From assembly GCF_003473485.1 (NCBI RefSeq), contig NC_053044.1:55096091-55160090 (forward strand): a stretch of 64,000 nucleotides of DNA. The letters run 5' to 3'. The notes beneath the pieces are model-generated. The model ran no database searches. It had not been told where the DNA came from and worked only from the letters and a program-made list of their open reading frames with translations. The stretch comes from Medicago truncatula. Its lineage: Eukaryota > Streptophyta > Magnoliopsida > Fabales > Fabaceae. Position numbers and translations under genes: made by a program. Position 1 is the stretch's first letter. Every line of letters starts with the position of its first letter. Of this stretch, positions 10,800-23,152 are shown piece by piece.

Positions 10800-13700
10800 A
10801 TGACTAAGAGACCAAAGAAATCAGAATCAAATAGGAGACCAAAAAGAAGAAAGCCATCAGGTGTTTTTTCACCGTTGGATGTATCTTCTAGCGTTGTTTT
10901 CCGTTTGCTATGCCCTGCTAGTAAAATTGGGGGTGTAATTGGTAAAGGTGGTTCTATTATATCACAAATTCGCCATGAAACCGGTGTGAAAGTTAAAATT
11001 GAAGAGCCTGTTCCGGGTTGCGAAGAAAGGGTTATAACTTTTTTAAAGGAGAGTGAAGAAGGTAGTGCTGAGCAAGGAAAGGAGGTTAATGATAATGATG
11101 AGAGTGAAAGCAAGGTGAAGGATGATGAGGAGAAAGGGAATGGCGATGATAATGAAGATAAAGATTCTGTTTCTGTTGAAGATTCGCAGAGCGAGAAGGT
11201 GAATTCAAATCCAACTATTATGAGGGCTGTAATGTTAGTTTTTGAGAGGGTGGCTGAGGATGAAGGTGGTGATGAAAGTAAAAAAGGTTACTTTGGTTTA
11301 CGGCTACTTATCCTTTCTAATCAAGTTGGATGCATTTTGGGAAAAGGTGGCAGTGTGATAAAGAGAATGTCAGCTGAAAGTGGGGCGCAGATTCGAATCC
11401 TTCCTAAAGAAGAAATTCCCGCGTGTGCGTCGGATTCTGACGAGTTAGTTCAGGTAAATGTTGTCTCCGACACTATGCCTGTATGCACTAAAATGGCATA
11501 GGGTGTATATTATTCCATGAAATTTCTGTTGCTAGTTTCATTTGAAGTAATGAATGACTGGTGGATTGTTTACTTTGTCAAAAGGTTATTTGATTCAACT
11601 GTCATAAGTGTGTTTTGCATGTATGCATAGTAGTTTTAGTGAACATACAATAAGCAGCCGATTTAGCGATCTTGATGTATTTCACTTATTTTTGGACATG
11701 GTCATGCTTGATTTCATGTTTCAACATTTCTTATAATCATGATATGGTGTAGATCACAGGAGGAGTAGAAGTTGTCAGGAGAGCTCTGCAATCTGTTTTT
11801 CAGCAGCTTGTGGAGAATTCACCTCGGGATCATGAATCTCTGCCTACCAATCTTACCGGGCCGTCATCTCATTCATATGGTCAATTCCCACCAAATAAAC
11901 GCACTTTCGCTGGTCAAGGAGCATCTTTTGCTACTGGGCCTAATGAAATTCCTGTTTTCCATTCTGCTCCTATGATTCCCAAATTTCATGAAGGTGCCAT
12001 CCTTGGTCGCATGAGGCCTCCACCGGAAATACTTACTTTCCGTTTACTGTGTCCTTCCGAAAGTGTAGGAAATTTAATTGGCAAGGGTGGATCAATCATA
12101 AAGATGCTGCAACAAGAGACAGCCAGTGAAATCAAGGTCATAGAAGCCATTCCGGGTTCAGAGGACTGCATTATCATCATATCTGGTCCAGCGGTATTGT
12201 ACAAGTTTCCCATTTTCTCATACGTGCTATTGTTTTGGAGTCACATTTGTTTTTCACTGATGTTAGTTTAATAATTGCAGCACCCAGATGATAGAATATC
12301 TCCTGTGCAAGAGGCTATATTTCGTGTGCAAAATAGAATATCCAGGGCTATGCTTGATAGTAAAGAGCACAGTATGTTAGCAAGGGTCATTGTTTCTTCC
12401 AAACATATAGGTTGTCTCCTAGGGAAGGGTGGTTCCATCATAGCTGAAATGAGGAATTTATCAGGTGCCCATATTCGTATGCTGGGAAAGGATAAGGGTC
12501 CAAAGTGTGTTTCAGAAGATGATGAAGTAATTCAGGTTCAATTTCTACCATATCTGATATTGTGTATATTTAAAATCTGCAACTTTATCCCATGTGGGTA
12601 TAATTTTCATAGTAATGCTGATATCTTGTAATTATTATTTGACTAAATTATACTACTCCTGTTTGGATTTGATAGATACAATACATGGTCAATATGACAT
12701 AATCTCCATCAAAAGAACCATGATTTCTTCGGAAAAACTAATATAGTTGTATTGTAAAGTCATGTAGCTTTGCAATTGAGAAGTTGGAGTAATTTTCTTT
12801 TTTGAAGGGCGAAGATATATATATTATAAATAATAAGGAAATAGAGAAATACAAATAGTACATCAGGACATGAATATGAGCCGTACTCAGACAAAAACAA
12901 AAAAAACACCACAACAACCAAAATGAATACACCAACCCACCCACGCCTACAATCAGAGACACCTCAATATCACATTTACGTGATACTTATTTATCAAATC
13001 GTTAATTGACTGGGATGTATGCTTTGTGATTAGTTTCTATTAGTTTAGTCAATTTTTTTTACCTAAGTACTAGTATTTGATATTTCAAATGGTTGCCGCT
13101 TATCCTTTTGGCAGGTGAGTGGAGTAATTGAGGCAGTGCATGATGCTCTTTTGCAAATAACTACGAGATTAAGAAACAATTTCTTTCGCGATGCATTTCC
13201 GTCTGCCAATTTTCCTTCAAATTCTGCATTCCTTGATCAACATTCTCCATTCCCACCTTATTTGGGAAGGCGGGGACTTTCACCTCCTGGAATGTATTCT
13301 GACCTAGGTCCGCGACATCCACATGCTGATTTTCCCCTCGATGATCACCCTCCTTTTATGAATAATATGTATAGATCAGGCATTCCTCCTCTCATATCTG
13401 AAAGGAAGCCTTGGGGTCCTAAGGTATTGGACTATTTTTGCTGTTGTTGGCACTAATTTTGTTTTACCTACCCTCCTTTAGATTTAGGCTATCTTTTATC
13501 TAGCACTCAATCCGTGTGTATAAAATTAGTCTTATTGAAATGATTAAATTGAACTGGATGAGAAAATGAGGGGACAGTGGTACAACACACATAGTTTGCA
13601 TCAAAACTTGTATCTGTAGTAGCATATTTAGTGAAATATAGGTTTGTTAAGCTTATTTATGTGAATGTTATTTTTTAAATTCTGAACAGTTTAAAGTTTC

Positions 13701-14779
13701 TTATTGTATGAAATATTTCATCTGAATTGTGACTTGATAATTTCCAAGAAGACACCTAGAAAGTTAGGAAAAAATTCTACATCCTTGAAAGTTATTATTA
13801 TTTTCATTTACCACACAACTTTATTGCTGCATCCTATGAAATTTCAGATGGTATGGCATATCAATCTTTAGCTTCAATTAGCCATTATGTTTTAAACAAG
13901 ATTTTTTCCCATACTGTTATGGCTACTAAATCGTTGAGTTGATTATATTGGATATCTGGTTCTAGGGGATACTTGAAGGTGGTGGACATATGGGCTTGCC
14001 AGAATTTGCAGGAGGTCCCCGAAGAATTTCTGGATTTGCAGGGTGTGTCTATCACTGTCAATACTTTTTTCATCTTTATTATTTTTCAAATTTAACTCTC
14101 TCTCTCTCTCTCTCTCATTGTTTATGTAATAACTTGGTTTCATCATGCAGAGGGAGCCAACCGATTATCACAAGCACCACTGTTGAAGTTGTTGTTCCTC
14201 GAGCTCTGGTGGCTGAAATATACGGGGAAAATGGTGAATGCCTGAAACAGATACTCCAGGTGAGGCCATTGCATCTGACAATTGATGATGTTAATTGTTT
14301 AGTTTCTATCTGCTTGTTATTTGGATGATTTTTGTGCAAACAATTAAATAGTTGTCTGAGCGACTCATACATGATACATGGACACCTGCATCAATATTAC
14401 TTCACATAAGCTTCTGTGTTAACACTTAGCAATTTCTTGCGAAAGACACAAAGGGTCCTAGACTCTGAATGCTTTGTGTTGATGTGAGTAATTGGACAAG
14501 TTTATTTCTGCTGAAAAAATTATTAAATTTTTTCTGTTTTAATTGGAATTCAAATTGTAGGATGGTGTGATTATTGATGAAATCACTGTATGGTTTTAAT
14601 TGTTTTGACATTTTCAATGTCATCCATACTTACAGATCTCTGATGCAAATGTTATTATTACTGATCCAATCCCTGGAGCTGTGGAAACTAAAATTATAAT
14701 ATCTGGAACCCCGGAGCAAACTAATGCTGCACAAAGTCTTATTCAGGCATTTGTCATGAGTGAGAGGGAGTCTGGTTGA
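10800..14779 (+). CDS. HEN4-like protein with five KH domains, 662 aa, seven coding exons
   Basis: Coding exons are 10800-11453, 11753-12193, 12281-12535, 13115-13423, 13966-14042, 14151-14259 and 14636-14779, all GT-AG, with phases closing on 663 codons. There are four classic KH modules with GKGG loops at about residues 32-81 (KH1), 166-240 (KH2), 312-385 (KH3) and 398-470 (KH4). A degenerate KH5 lies at about 588-655, where the loop reads GENG. KH1 and KH2 are separated by a strongly acidic linker (about 84-135). KH4 and KH5 are separated by a Pro/Phe/Arg-rich linker. The start is the first ATG; a basic MTKRPKKS N-terminus may be a nuclear signal. Homologues (HEN4, RCF3, FLK class) bind RNA in the nucleus and act in pre-mRNA processing. 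The specific target is unknown. A non-coding leader exon near 10600-10662 with an intron to 10772 is likely. Confidence 0.92.
12793..12965 (-). mobile_element. Probable 3' end of a LINE, in KH gene intron 3
   Basis: On the minus strand this reads as a GT-rich tail (GGTTGTTGTGGTG) followed by TTTGTCTGAGTACGG and then an AT-rich stretch. It ends in CTTCGCCCTTC and an A-run. This resembles the 3' untranslated tails of plant LINEs. A similar tail follows the RNase H relic at 60360-60470. No clear target duplication was found, so the call is tentative. Confidence 0.35.
14096..14116 (+). repeat. (CT)n microsatellite in KH gene intron 5
   Basis: About ten CT dinucleotides lie 35 bases upstream of the AG acceptor at 14149-14150. 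They fall where a polypyrimidine tract would be, so length variation could affect splicing of the small exon 14151-14259. That effect is inference. Confidence 0.8.
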
Positions 14780-16011
14780 TCTATCCAATTGGGTAATACA
14801 CTGAATCATGTTTTTTTTCTTTTCAAGTACGACAGATGTAATTGAGCTCTTTTTTTGGCTTAATATCGGTTCTTCATGTTATAATCTTTAGTAGGAATGT
14901 GGTATAAATTGTAAAATACTATCCTATAAAATTGTGACTGTGCACCAGCTTTCTTTGTATGCACGTTTGACCATTTTGAACTTCACATCCTATTTTGGAC
15001 ATATTTCTTTATGCCCTTAATATATGGCTTATTAATCTCACTTAAAACCTAGGTCGCTTGTGGAAGATAAACTGTTAGAACCTAGTCAAGACCGAAATTA
15101 GAGGGGGGGGGGGGGGGGGGGGGGGATACCTGGACCCATTGCTCTGTTTACCTTGCTAAGCCATCTCTTTACCCTTCACCCCCACTTTATTTATTTAACT
15201 AACCCTCTAGCTGTGCCTAGCTAATTTTCCCTTTTTTCTATTCATATTATCCATATCCATAAATATCCATTTATATCCCTGGTTCCACCTTGTTATCCTT
15301 AGTCACTTGTTGTTTTAACCAATTCTCTATTCATCCCTTTTGTTGGGCTAAGGCTCAAACTGCTGGGTATCTAGACCTATCTATAATATGGTTATTACTT
15401 TTCTCATCATACGAGTTTCTCGCGCGCCCGATTCGGATTCTAAAATCTGAAATGTTTTAACGTGTTTTGGAGGTTTTTATGGGGTGTTTATGCTGTTCGA
15501 ATTCTATTTTTCGAACTGCATAGGCCGTGCGAGAAATCAATATGGTGGAAAAAGGAGTCCTATTGGTGAAGAGAAATTCAAAAGTAGTCGTAGGACATTT
15601 CTGTTGGACTTGATAGTCACAGAATATATGTATGAGTCGATTGTGTAGTCAAATGAAACCCCCATATCCTTTCCTTGTCACAACTCCAATCAAATATAAA
15701 ACATCAACAAAAGAATTTAACTGAGATTTCTTCTTCTATGTTGAGGTGTTATATTTTTATTAGAGATTATTAGAGATAGGAGGGACAGACAAAAGGAGAC
15801 ATGTGGTTTCAGTTAGTACCATAGATAACAAAATAGCAGTGCATTATTCATGACATATTATTATATATACACTGATGTTTGGTGTGTTATGCTCTATCTT
15901 TGCATAAAAACCTTGATAACATTACATATGCGTGGGTTTGCTGATGATGACTTACTAAAACAAAGAAAAGATACTGAGAAAAGAAAACAATACAGAATTT
16001 GGAATTAAGTA
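14780..16011. other. Intergenic region between convergent genes, with a G23 run
   Basis: This region lies between the stop codons of the KH gene (plus) and the permease (minus), so it should hold both 3' UTRs. It contains an uninterrupted run of 23 G at 15103-15125. No open frame or RNA gene is supported. Confidence 0.6.
15103..15125 (+). repeat. Poly(G) tract, 23 bases
   Basis: An uninterrupted G homopolymer follows GAAATTAGA. Such a run can form G-quadruplex DNA. It is unusual in an AT-rich plant intergenic region. Homopolymers are also prone to length error in cloning and sequencing, so the exact length is uncertain. Confidence 0.9.
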
Positions 16012-19000
16012 TTATTGCTGAGCTTTGAATGGCTGGTATTTTTTGAGATCATGAGCAAGGCCTTGGATGGAACCAGCAGCTGAGATGATAGAAACAATGA
16101 GGCATGCCCAACTCAATATCTTCATCCATGTCCACGTGAAAGAAAATCTTTGCATCTTGGACTGCTTAATGTACATCTCTATGGGAAAGTAAACCGTTAA
16201 TGGCCAAAAGGAAAGTGAACCAATCAGTCCCAAGAAGTCATTGAAGAATGGAAATATCATAGCTATCAAAGCAGTGATAACAACATATGCTGTTCTCCAA
16301 ACTACCCTGAAGAAGTTCACATGTAAGGTTCCACATAGGGGAATATTTACGGCATGCTCTCCATTTACAAACTGACTGTTGGACCATTTTTCCTTACTCT
16401 TACTCTCTACGAATCCAAAGATTGGTTGGCAGAAAACCTGAAAATAAGAAACACTCTTCATGAACAAATGCAAGTATGCTATAGAACAGTACAGAAGCAG
16501 GTAATAATAGGCTTTTGTTCAAGTTGTTTACCTGATATGCTCCAATTAAGTGCACGGCGATGAAGATGTTGGCTAAGTCGATTAGCCAAAACGGCTCGTA
16601 GAAGCCGAACCCTGTGAGGAAATTCCCTGGTGCATCATTTCCAAATGCTGCATAACCTAAGCAGCCACATAGCATATAAAACATTGTTGTAGTCAAGATG
16701 CCAATCAAACTTGCTCGTTTCATGACTTGGTTCTCCGGAGGGCTCGATTTTAAGGTATCCTGGAAAAAATGTGGTTCCCGTCCTCATTATAGCAGCCATG
16801 AAAGCAACATATCATTATAATTTACGTGGCATTGATAATGGTTATTTCATTGCAATGAAAGTGATCCCTCCTTCTATAAAAGAAAGTGATCCTTCTTAAA
16901 TGCACACATACGTAGTGTCCCATATTCCCCCCTCTGTCTCTCTTTGTTGAGTTTTATTGAATTTCGAGTGATGTTCACTTCTGTATAATCTAATTTTTAT
17001 TTTATTTATTTATTTTTATATATAAAATGAACTAGGCTACTGTTTACGACTTTGCATACTCCATTTATTTTACTAAATGGAGAGGATCTTAACTCTATTG
17101 CTACCAGATGCGAATCATGAGATTTGCAGCGGGCGATAAAATGCTCCTAACTGGAAAATTGTTCTACCCTAATTTATTATGTAGTATTTGTATGAGATAT
17201 ATCTAAGCTATTGCCACCAGATGAGAATCATGAGATTTGCAGCGGGAGATAAAATACTCCTAACTTGAAAATTGTTCTACCCTACTTAGAGTTAGTGGGA
17301 TAGGACAAGACCAATTTGTATGAGTATGAGATATATCTAGTGAAGTGGGACTAGGTTAATAGACTACTATTATAAAGCATTTGTATCTTATTTTAATGGA
17401 AGAAAATAAATGTTCCGTAGGAGACAGCCATATATGGATTTAATGTTAACACTATAGTATTTTCGGGATTAAACTGTACCGTAAATTACAATGCACCTGC
17501 AAGCAACATGTGGGGCACAGGTGTATGCGAATGATTTTTTGGTTTAGTATTTTCTGTTATTTGAACTGAAAAACAAAACATTGGCAAAATAAAACCCTCT
17601 CTTACTAGTTTCTGTTCAAATTAAAAAATTACTATATCCTCTCTCAATTATTATTATTTTTACTCGAATGTTACTTTTTTTTTTTTTTTTTTCAATTAAA
17701 AGAAGAGTGAAAAGGACCGAAACCAAAATTAGAAAAAGAAAAAAAGAAGTGCGAAATGGACATTTTTTTTTAGGAAAGAGTGAAATGGACATGTCACATG
17801 TTGATGAGGCGTGTCATAATTTTTTCTAGAGAAATATATTTGTATAACTATTTTGGGGCAATTTTTGAACAACTTTCTCTCCTCATTCTCAGATACATTC
17901 TTATTATCTCTCTTCATTTTTTTCTCTCCATTATTTTTTACCAACAAGAAGAGAGAAAAGCAAGGTTGTCACCAAAGTTGTCATCAATTGGATGTACAAA
18001 TATCACTACTTTTTTTTAATATGCGGTGGGACATATAATTAATTTTAGTTTCATATAGTAAAATACATTTGAGACAAATTTTCAGCGGGTAATAACATTT
18101 TATTATATATTGAAAAGTCATGGTTTGAACTCTAAATTTTCCAATCATTTATTTTAAGAGAAAATTCTAACCACCAAACTACTTGATGAAAATACAAATA
18201 CATTCATGTGAACATAACTTAGCTGATATGTACATTAGGTAGGGTCGAATTTCAAATCATAAATTTCTCACTTATATTCTATTCTAGTAAGTAAACTACG
18301 TAAAAAAAACATAATGTCCGTGCAAAACTAAACTACTTAAACAAACATAACGTTCAGGGCAAGGAAATATAATTGCCTTGGTATCGTTTGTAATGTTAGG
18401 TCGACTTCTGGGTAAAAAAAGATATTATTAGTAATAAGATAATTCATAATTTGGGTAATGTAGAAAAAGAAAAACCCTTGTTTCACATAAAAGTCCTTTT
18501 ACTCTTGTAAAAAGGAATTCTTGTTACCAACCCGTCTTTTTTATTTGATTTGGTTTAAGAGGTCAGGCGCACACATATATTAAAAATCATGTAAAAAGAG
18601 AAATGAATAAAATACGATATATTTTTAAAATAATAAAATGATATGATATATATTATCATGTATGAGTTCAAAAGATGTGCCTTAATAACTGTGACCACTA
18701 AGTATTTTTCATGAAAAATGATCTATGGGCACCCATACCTATATTGGGCATGAGAGAAAGAAATAATGAGTGATATCGTATATGTGATATGTTGGTGATG
18801 TGATAAGAAGCGAGAGATAAAAAAAAAAGAAATTGTATTTTTACAATATTTTGAGACAACTCTTTCATACATTCTCTTTCTCTTTGTGCTTTTACATTAT
18901 CTTCATCTCTCTATTATTTTTTATCAATAAAAAGAGAGAGAATGTTGTCTAGGGATTGTAGTCGTATAAATATCGTTACTCAAAATGAAAGTTTAAATGT

Positions 19001-20978
19001 GTGTATAAATTACTACCCATTTTTCTTGGTGTTCAAACTACATCGATCTTTCTGAAAGAAGAGGAGTAAACAAAGTGTTTGGTTTGTTGAAATCAGCGAG
19101 CGCCTCAATATTGATTTAATTAATTGGAGTAAAAAACTTGGCCACTCTGCCACGGTTCCCATGCATGCATGCAAAACAAAATATCTATCTATACAAGTAA
19201 GACACAAACAATATTGATGAAATCAACGCACCATACGTGTACATAGATATGTGGCATTAATTAAAATTAATCGTGGATGTAAAAGCAAATTAGTTTTGTA
19301 TAATATAAATATCAAGAACAATATATATTTAACATGGGACTTGCCTGTATCTCAATGAGGACATTAGAATAAGCATAAGCGAAGGCAATGTCACCAATAG
19401 CTTGAAACATCCTCCACACCTTTTCAGTCCCTGTAACGTCCACCCCAACTTGCACCCCTGTTAATGATGTCCGTACAGCAGGTCCCCTACCTTCACCATC
19501 AACCATTAATTAACATATATACATGTGCATCTTAATATTATTAATTAATAGTAGTAATTAATAAAACAATTAACTTTTGCTAGCTTAATTTTGATGACTA
19601 TTTTAATTACCTGCCACTTTAGCTATAGAGAGACCGAGGCCAATGGATGAATAAGCAAAAGACATAACGGCTGCAACAATGGAGAGCCACGATAGCTTAT
19701 GAAAGTTTGGTATTTGGCTAAGGACAATTTGAATGCAAGCAAATATTATCATGAAAGGATTATTTGATATATAACACTTTGCATCATGCCCTTGTTTGTG
19801 ATAACAATTCGACCTCTTCACCGCTCTGATAATTCAAAAATAGAAAAATTAATTATTACATCATCATATATATGTACATACACACCACCGTTACTCCAAA
19901 GTTTTTATAATAAATTAATAATAACTTACACCATACTAATTGAAGCAGTTATTGTGTATCCAATTGTTACACCGATAAGATTTATATATTGAGCTAATCC
20001 ACACAGCTGGAATTTCCTTCCTCCTATGGAAAAATTAATCAGATTAGACAAAATTTCAAGTCGGCACTACTCTATCTCATAATTAATGTTGACATAAAAA
20101 ATGAAATAAATTTGGAATACCTAAGACAGATCTAACAACTTCGGAATAGGTGTAATTTCTTTTGCCATGAACAGGGTCAGGTGAACGATAAGAATCAGCA
20201 AGAAGAGTGGAAGTGAAATAAGTTATAAAAGAGAAAGCAAGTAGAACTGCTGGGCCAGCAATCCAACCCATTTGAGCTATTGCCCATGCAAGTGATAACA
20301 CTCCTGATCCTATCACTGCTGTTATGATATGTGCACTTGCAGTCACCCATGTACCTTCAAATTCAACACCATCATCATCAGATTCATAAAAAGTTATATA
20401 TAAACTCTATGTTTTGATTGACTTAAATTTTAAAGATTTGTAAATATTACATTTTTATATCGTGGCTAGATGAAATGTGACACTTGTTATAAATCTATTA
20501 TTTTATTTTAAGCCGTAACTTGGTCTGATATGAAATTAATTTTTTTTCATATCAAGCCTAATGTGATTCCAAAATTACATATGATTTGTTTTTCATTTTG
20601 TTATTTTATCTTTTTAATTAATATTCCTTTTTTGTTTCTTAAAACACATGTCATTATAGGTGTGTGTATTATAGTTTACACAACAAAAATGAAGTACAAG
20701 AAAAAGTATGATATGGTTTACACAACAACTTGAATATATTATAGGTGTGTATTTGATAATGATCCTACATATGATGAATATATTATTGGTGTGTGTGTTC
20801 TCCTCTTAAAAAAGAAATTATATTATAGGTGTGTGTATATTATGATGACATAGTGTGTATGTTTATACATACCCGTTCTTTTGGCTCGTCCATCGTCATC
20901 AAAGTTTTTGCTACCGTCAGTAAAAGCTTCAGGGGTTTCTATATACATGCTATTTTTCTGAAACTGATCACGGCTCAT
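16012..20978 (-). CDS. Amino acid permease, AAP family, 482 aa, seven exons
   Basis: Exons on the minus strand are 20978-20873, 20354-20121, 20023-19930, 19825-19611, 19490-19345, 16759-16532 and 16437-16012, and the phases close on 483 codons. The protein is a full-length AAAP transporter with about 11 membrane helices. A short acidic cytosolic N-terminus (MSRDQFQKNSMYIETPEAF) leads to the AAP signature ASAHIITAVIGSGVLSLAWA in helix 1. Further AAP hallmarks are GKRNYTYSE, KRSNCYH, GTEKVWRMFQAIGDIAFAYA and FWPLTVYFPIEMY. AAPs are proton-coupled neutral and acidic amino acid importers of the plasma membrane. By motifs it is nearest the AAP1/6/8 branch. The 2585-bp intron 5 has a GC donor (CAG then GCAAGT). 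Substrate and tissue cannot be read from sequence. Confidence 0.93.
17097..17288. repeat. Direct repeat pair of about 79 bp in permease intron 5
   Basis: Unit 1 (17097-17175) and unit 2 (17210-17288) begin ATTGCTACCAGATG and ATTGCCACCAGATG and end GTTCTACCCTA. They are offset by 113 bp and differ at a few positions. A GTATGAGATATATCTA word also follows each unit (about 17190 and 17322), so the duplication was originally longer and unit 2 carries an insertion. Confidence 0.85.
17825..18010. repeat. Diverged repeat, copy 1, in permease intron 5
   Basis: The sequence has an ACAACTTTCTC-type left part, a pyrimidine-rich middle, a TTATTTTTTACCAACAAGAAGA-like segment, and a GTTGTC-containing right part ending ACAAATATCACTACT. 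The same order occurs at 18820-18985. It is probably an old MITE family; the termini are not defined. Confidence 0.5.
18820..18985. repeat. Diverged repeat, copy 2, in permease intron 5
   Basis: This matches the order of 17825-18010: GAGACAACTCTTTC, a CT-rich middle, TTATTTTTTATCAATAA, GAGAGAATGTTGTC, then a GTATAAATATCGTTACT end. Both copies lie in the same orientation about 1 kb apart within one intron. Confidence 0.5.
20650..20850. repeat. Dispersed TATAGGTGTGTGT repeats in permease intron 1
   Basis: A word of the form ATTATAGGTGTGTGT (one copy with TTGG) recurs four times at about 20655, 20738, 20783 and 20823. Copies are separated by unrelated sequence, and GTTTACACAACAA occurs twice between the first two. 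I see no gene or site function. Confidence 0.6.
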
Positions 20979-21421
20979 CTCTTTCACTTTTAGTTTTTTA
21001 GTGTGAAATAGATAAATAAATTAAGGTGTGTTGCGTTTGGCAAACAAAATGATATAATGAAAGAAAGAAACGGTGATAGTTTGTGAGAGAAAGAATAAGG
21101 GGTTAAATAGAGAAAAATGAGAGGAGAAGTCAAAGGGGGAGTGTGGAAGAGTGTGGCACATGGGATCAAATTAGGTGAAGAATTAATTTGTTTTTTTTAA
21201 TAAATAATTTATTTATTTATAATTTTAATTATCATGCATTTTGTTGGGTTTTTTCTAGATTACCCTCTCTTATTTAGAGAGTATTTACCCTCTCATGAAA
21301 TCAACCAATCAAAATGTAAATATACATTGACAACATTAAATGTCATAAATGAGTCAATTTTTTTTTTAAAAAATCAATTATAATCATAAGGTAACTTTTA
21401 ATATTTTTAATTTTTATTTAA

Positions 21422-22306
21422 AGACATGATTACATTAGAGGTCCTTTATCTTACTTATTTGTAAAACTTTGGCCCTTTATCTTTATTTTTTTTCCGTTTA
21501 GGTCTTTTATCTCTTATAAAAGCACATATACATCCTTTTTCTCATATTTTTTAAAAAAAAAATACATAATTTTTTTTTAAAATACATTTTTATTAAAAAT
21601 GAAAAAATCCAGAAATATGATGAAGATGTTACATCTTCATTCATCTTCTTCCTTTGAGTCTTCATCATCTTCATTGAATAAAAAAAATTTCTACACAAAT
21701 ATCATGAATTAATGTTATATTCACCTCAAATCTTTTTTTAAACACAAAAATCAAAACCCTGTAGAGAAAGAGATTTAGTTTCATCGCAAAAAAAAATAAA
21801 TTGTCACACCGTATATTATTATTATTATTTTCTAACTCAATATTCAAACCCGGTATAAAAATAACCCCAAAATTGAGAGCAACTTTGCACATCAATTTTG
21901 TTGTTTTCAAAACAATATTAACTTTCGTAAAGCCTAACCCTTCCGCCAGTGACTAAGCCACCACCATCCGCCTTGCAAAATTTGTGAAATTAAGGTTTTA
22001 ATTTTTGTGTTTAAAAGAAGATTTAAGGTGAATATAACATTAATTCACGATATTTGGAGATATAGTTTAGTAGAATTTTTATTTATTTAAAGAAGATGAT
22101 GAAGATTCAAAGGAGAAGAAGATGAAGATGATGAACATCTTCATCATATTTCTGAATTTTTTTTCATTTTTAATAAAAAATGAGGAAAAAAAAAGATGTA
22201 TATGTGCTTCTAAGAGAGATAAAGGACCTAAACGGGAAAAAATAAAGATAAAGGACCAAAGTGTTACAAATAAATAAGATAAAGGACCCATAATGTAATC
22301 TTGCCT
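21422..22306. mobile_element. Inner foldback element A, arms about 330 bp
   Basis: Left arm about 21422-21765 and right arm about 21985-22306 are inverted complements along their whole length. Landmarks are GATTACATTAGAGGTCC at the left end against GGACCCATAATGTAATC at the right end, the repeated GGTCC(T)TTTATCT words, ATATGATGAAGATGTT, and GAATTAATGTTATATTCACC. The loop is about 220 bp and non-coding. A transcript through it would form a long hairpin. Confidence 0.8.
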
Positions 22307-22316
22307 TAATTATATT

Positions 22317-23152
22317 TAGGTGTTACAATCTTAATTAATCTACACTACAGGACTGACTTAGAACAATTAAAATTTCACATTAAATTTCTTTCATCTGAAT
22401 GTCCTTAAATTTATCAGTTACATTCATAAAATTTCTTTTTCCCATTTTGATTGTTCAATTTTGTCATTCACAACTGCCGCATTTTTCAATTTTCGTGAGA
22501 ATCATCGTCGTTCGTTTGATTCCAAATGTCGTGAGAATTGTCGTTATTTCCAGTACCACGTCAGGTATGGTGACTTGATTTTTCTTGGTTGTGAAGTAGT
22601 TAATTATAACAATTGAGTAAGTCATCTGTTGTACTTTGAGGGCTGCTAGCAGGTGTTGCCGCGGTGATGTTGTGGGAGTCTGCTAGTATTTTTTTGGTTG
22701 TTGCTGAAATGGTTATGTGATGAAGCTTTTGTTCTTTTGTCTGAACTTAAAAGCTTTGGCTGATAGTGAGACAGGTCTATGCGTGTTATCAGATTTTATT
22801 AGGTTGGCTGCTTAAATAAAAAAAATAAGTCACGATACCTGACGCAGTTGTAGAAACAACGACAATTCTCACTATAATTGAAAACTGCGGCAGTTTGGAA
22901 CGACAAAATTGAACAATCAAAATGGAAAGAAGAATGAAAAAGTAACAATAATTGATCAATAGGAAAGAATAAAGAAGAAGAAATTTGAATGAAGGAGATG
23001 TTTTTGTTCTCACGTTCGGGGTTCTGGAATGGAAGAAATTTTATGAATGAAAGTGATGAATTTAAGGACATCCAGATGAAAGAAATTTAATGTAAAATTT
23101 TATTTGTTATAAGTCTTGTTGTGTAAATTAATTAAGATTGAACACCTTAATA
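22317..23152. mobile_element. Inner foldback element B, asymmetric arms
   Basis: The left arm starts TTAGGTGTTACAATCTTAAT, and its complement ends the element at 23152 (ATTAAGATTGAACACCTTA). Internal matches include TTAAATTTCTTTCATCTG and ATTTTGATTGTTCAATTTTG. The right arm holds about 105 extra bases (about 22925-23030) that the left arm lacks. The loop is about 22570-22840. No coding potential is seen. Confidence 0.75.

Noticed and set aside
15420-15540. Inverted words TCTCGCGCG and CGTGCGAGAA as a possible structured RNA
   Set aside because: The complementary parts are short and about 100 bases apart, with no supporting covariation or flanking signal.
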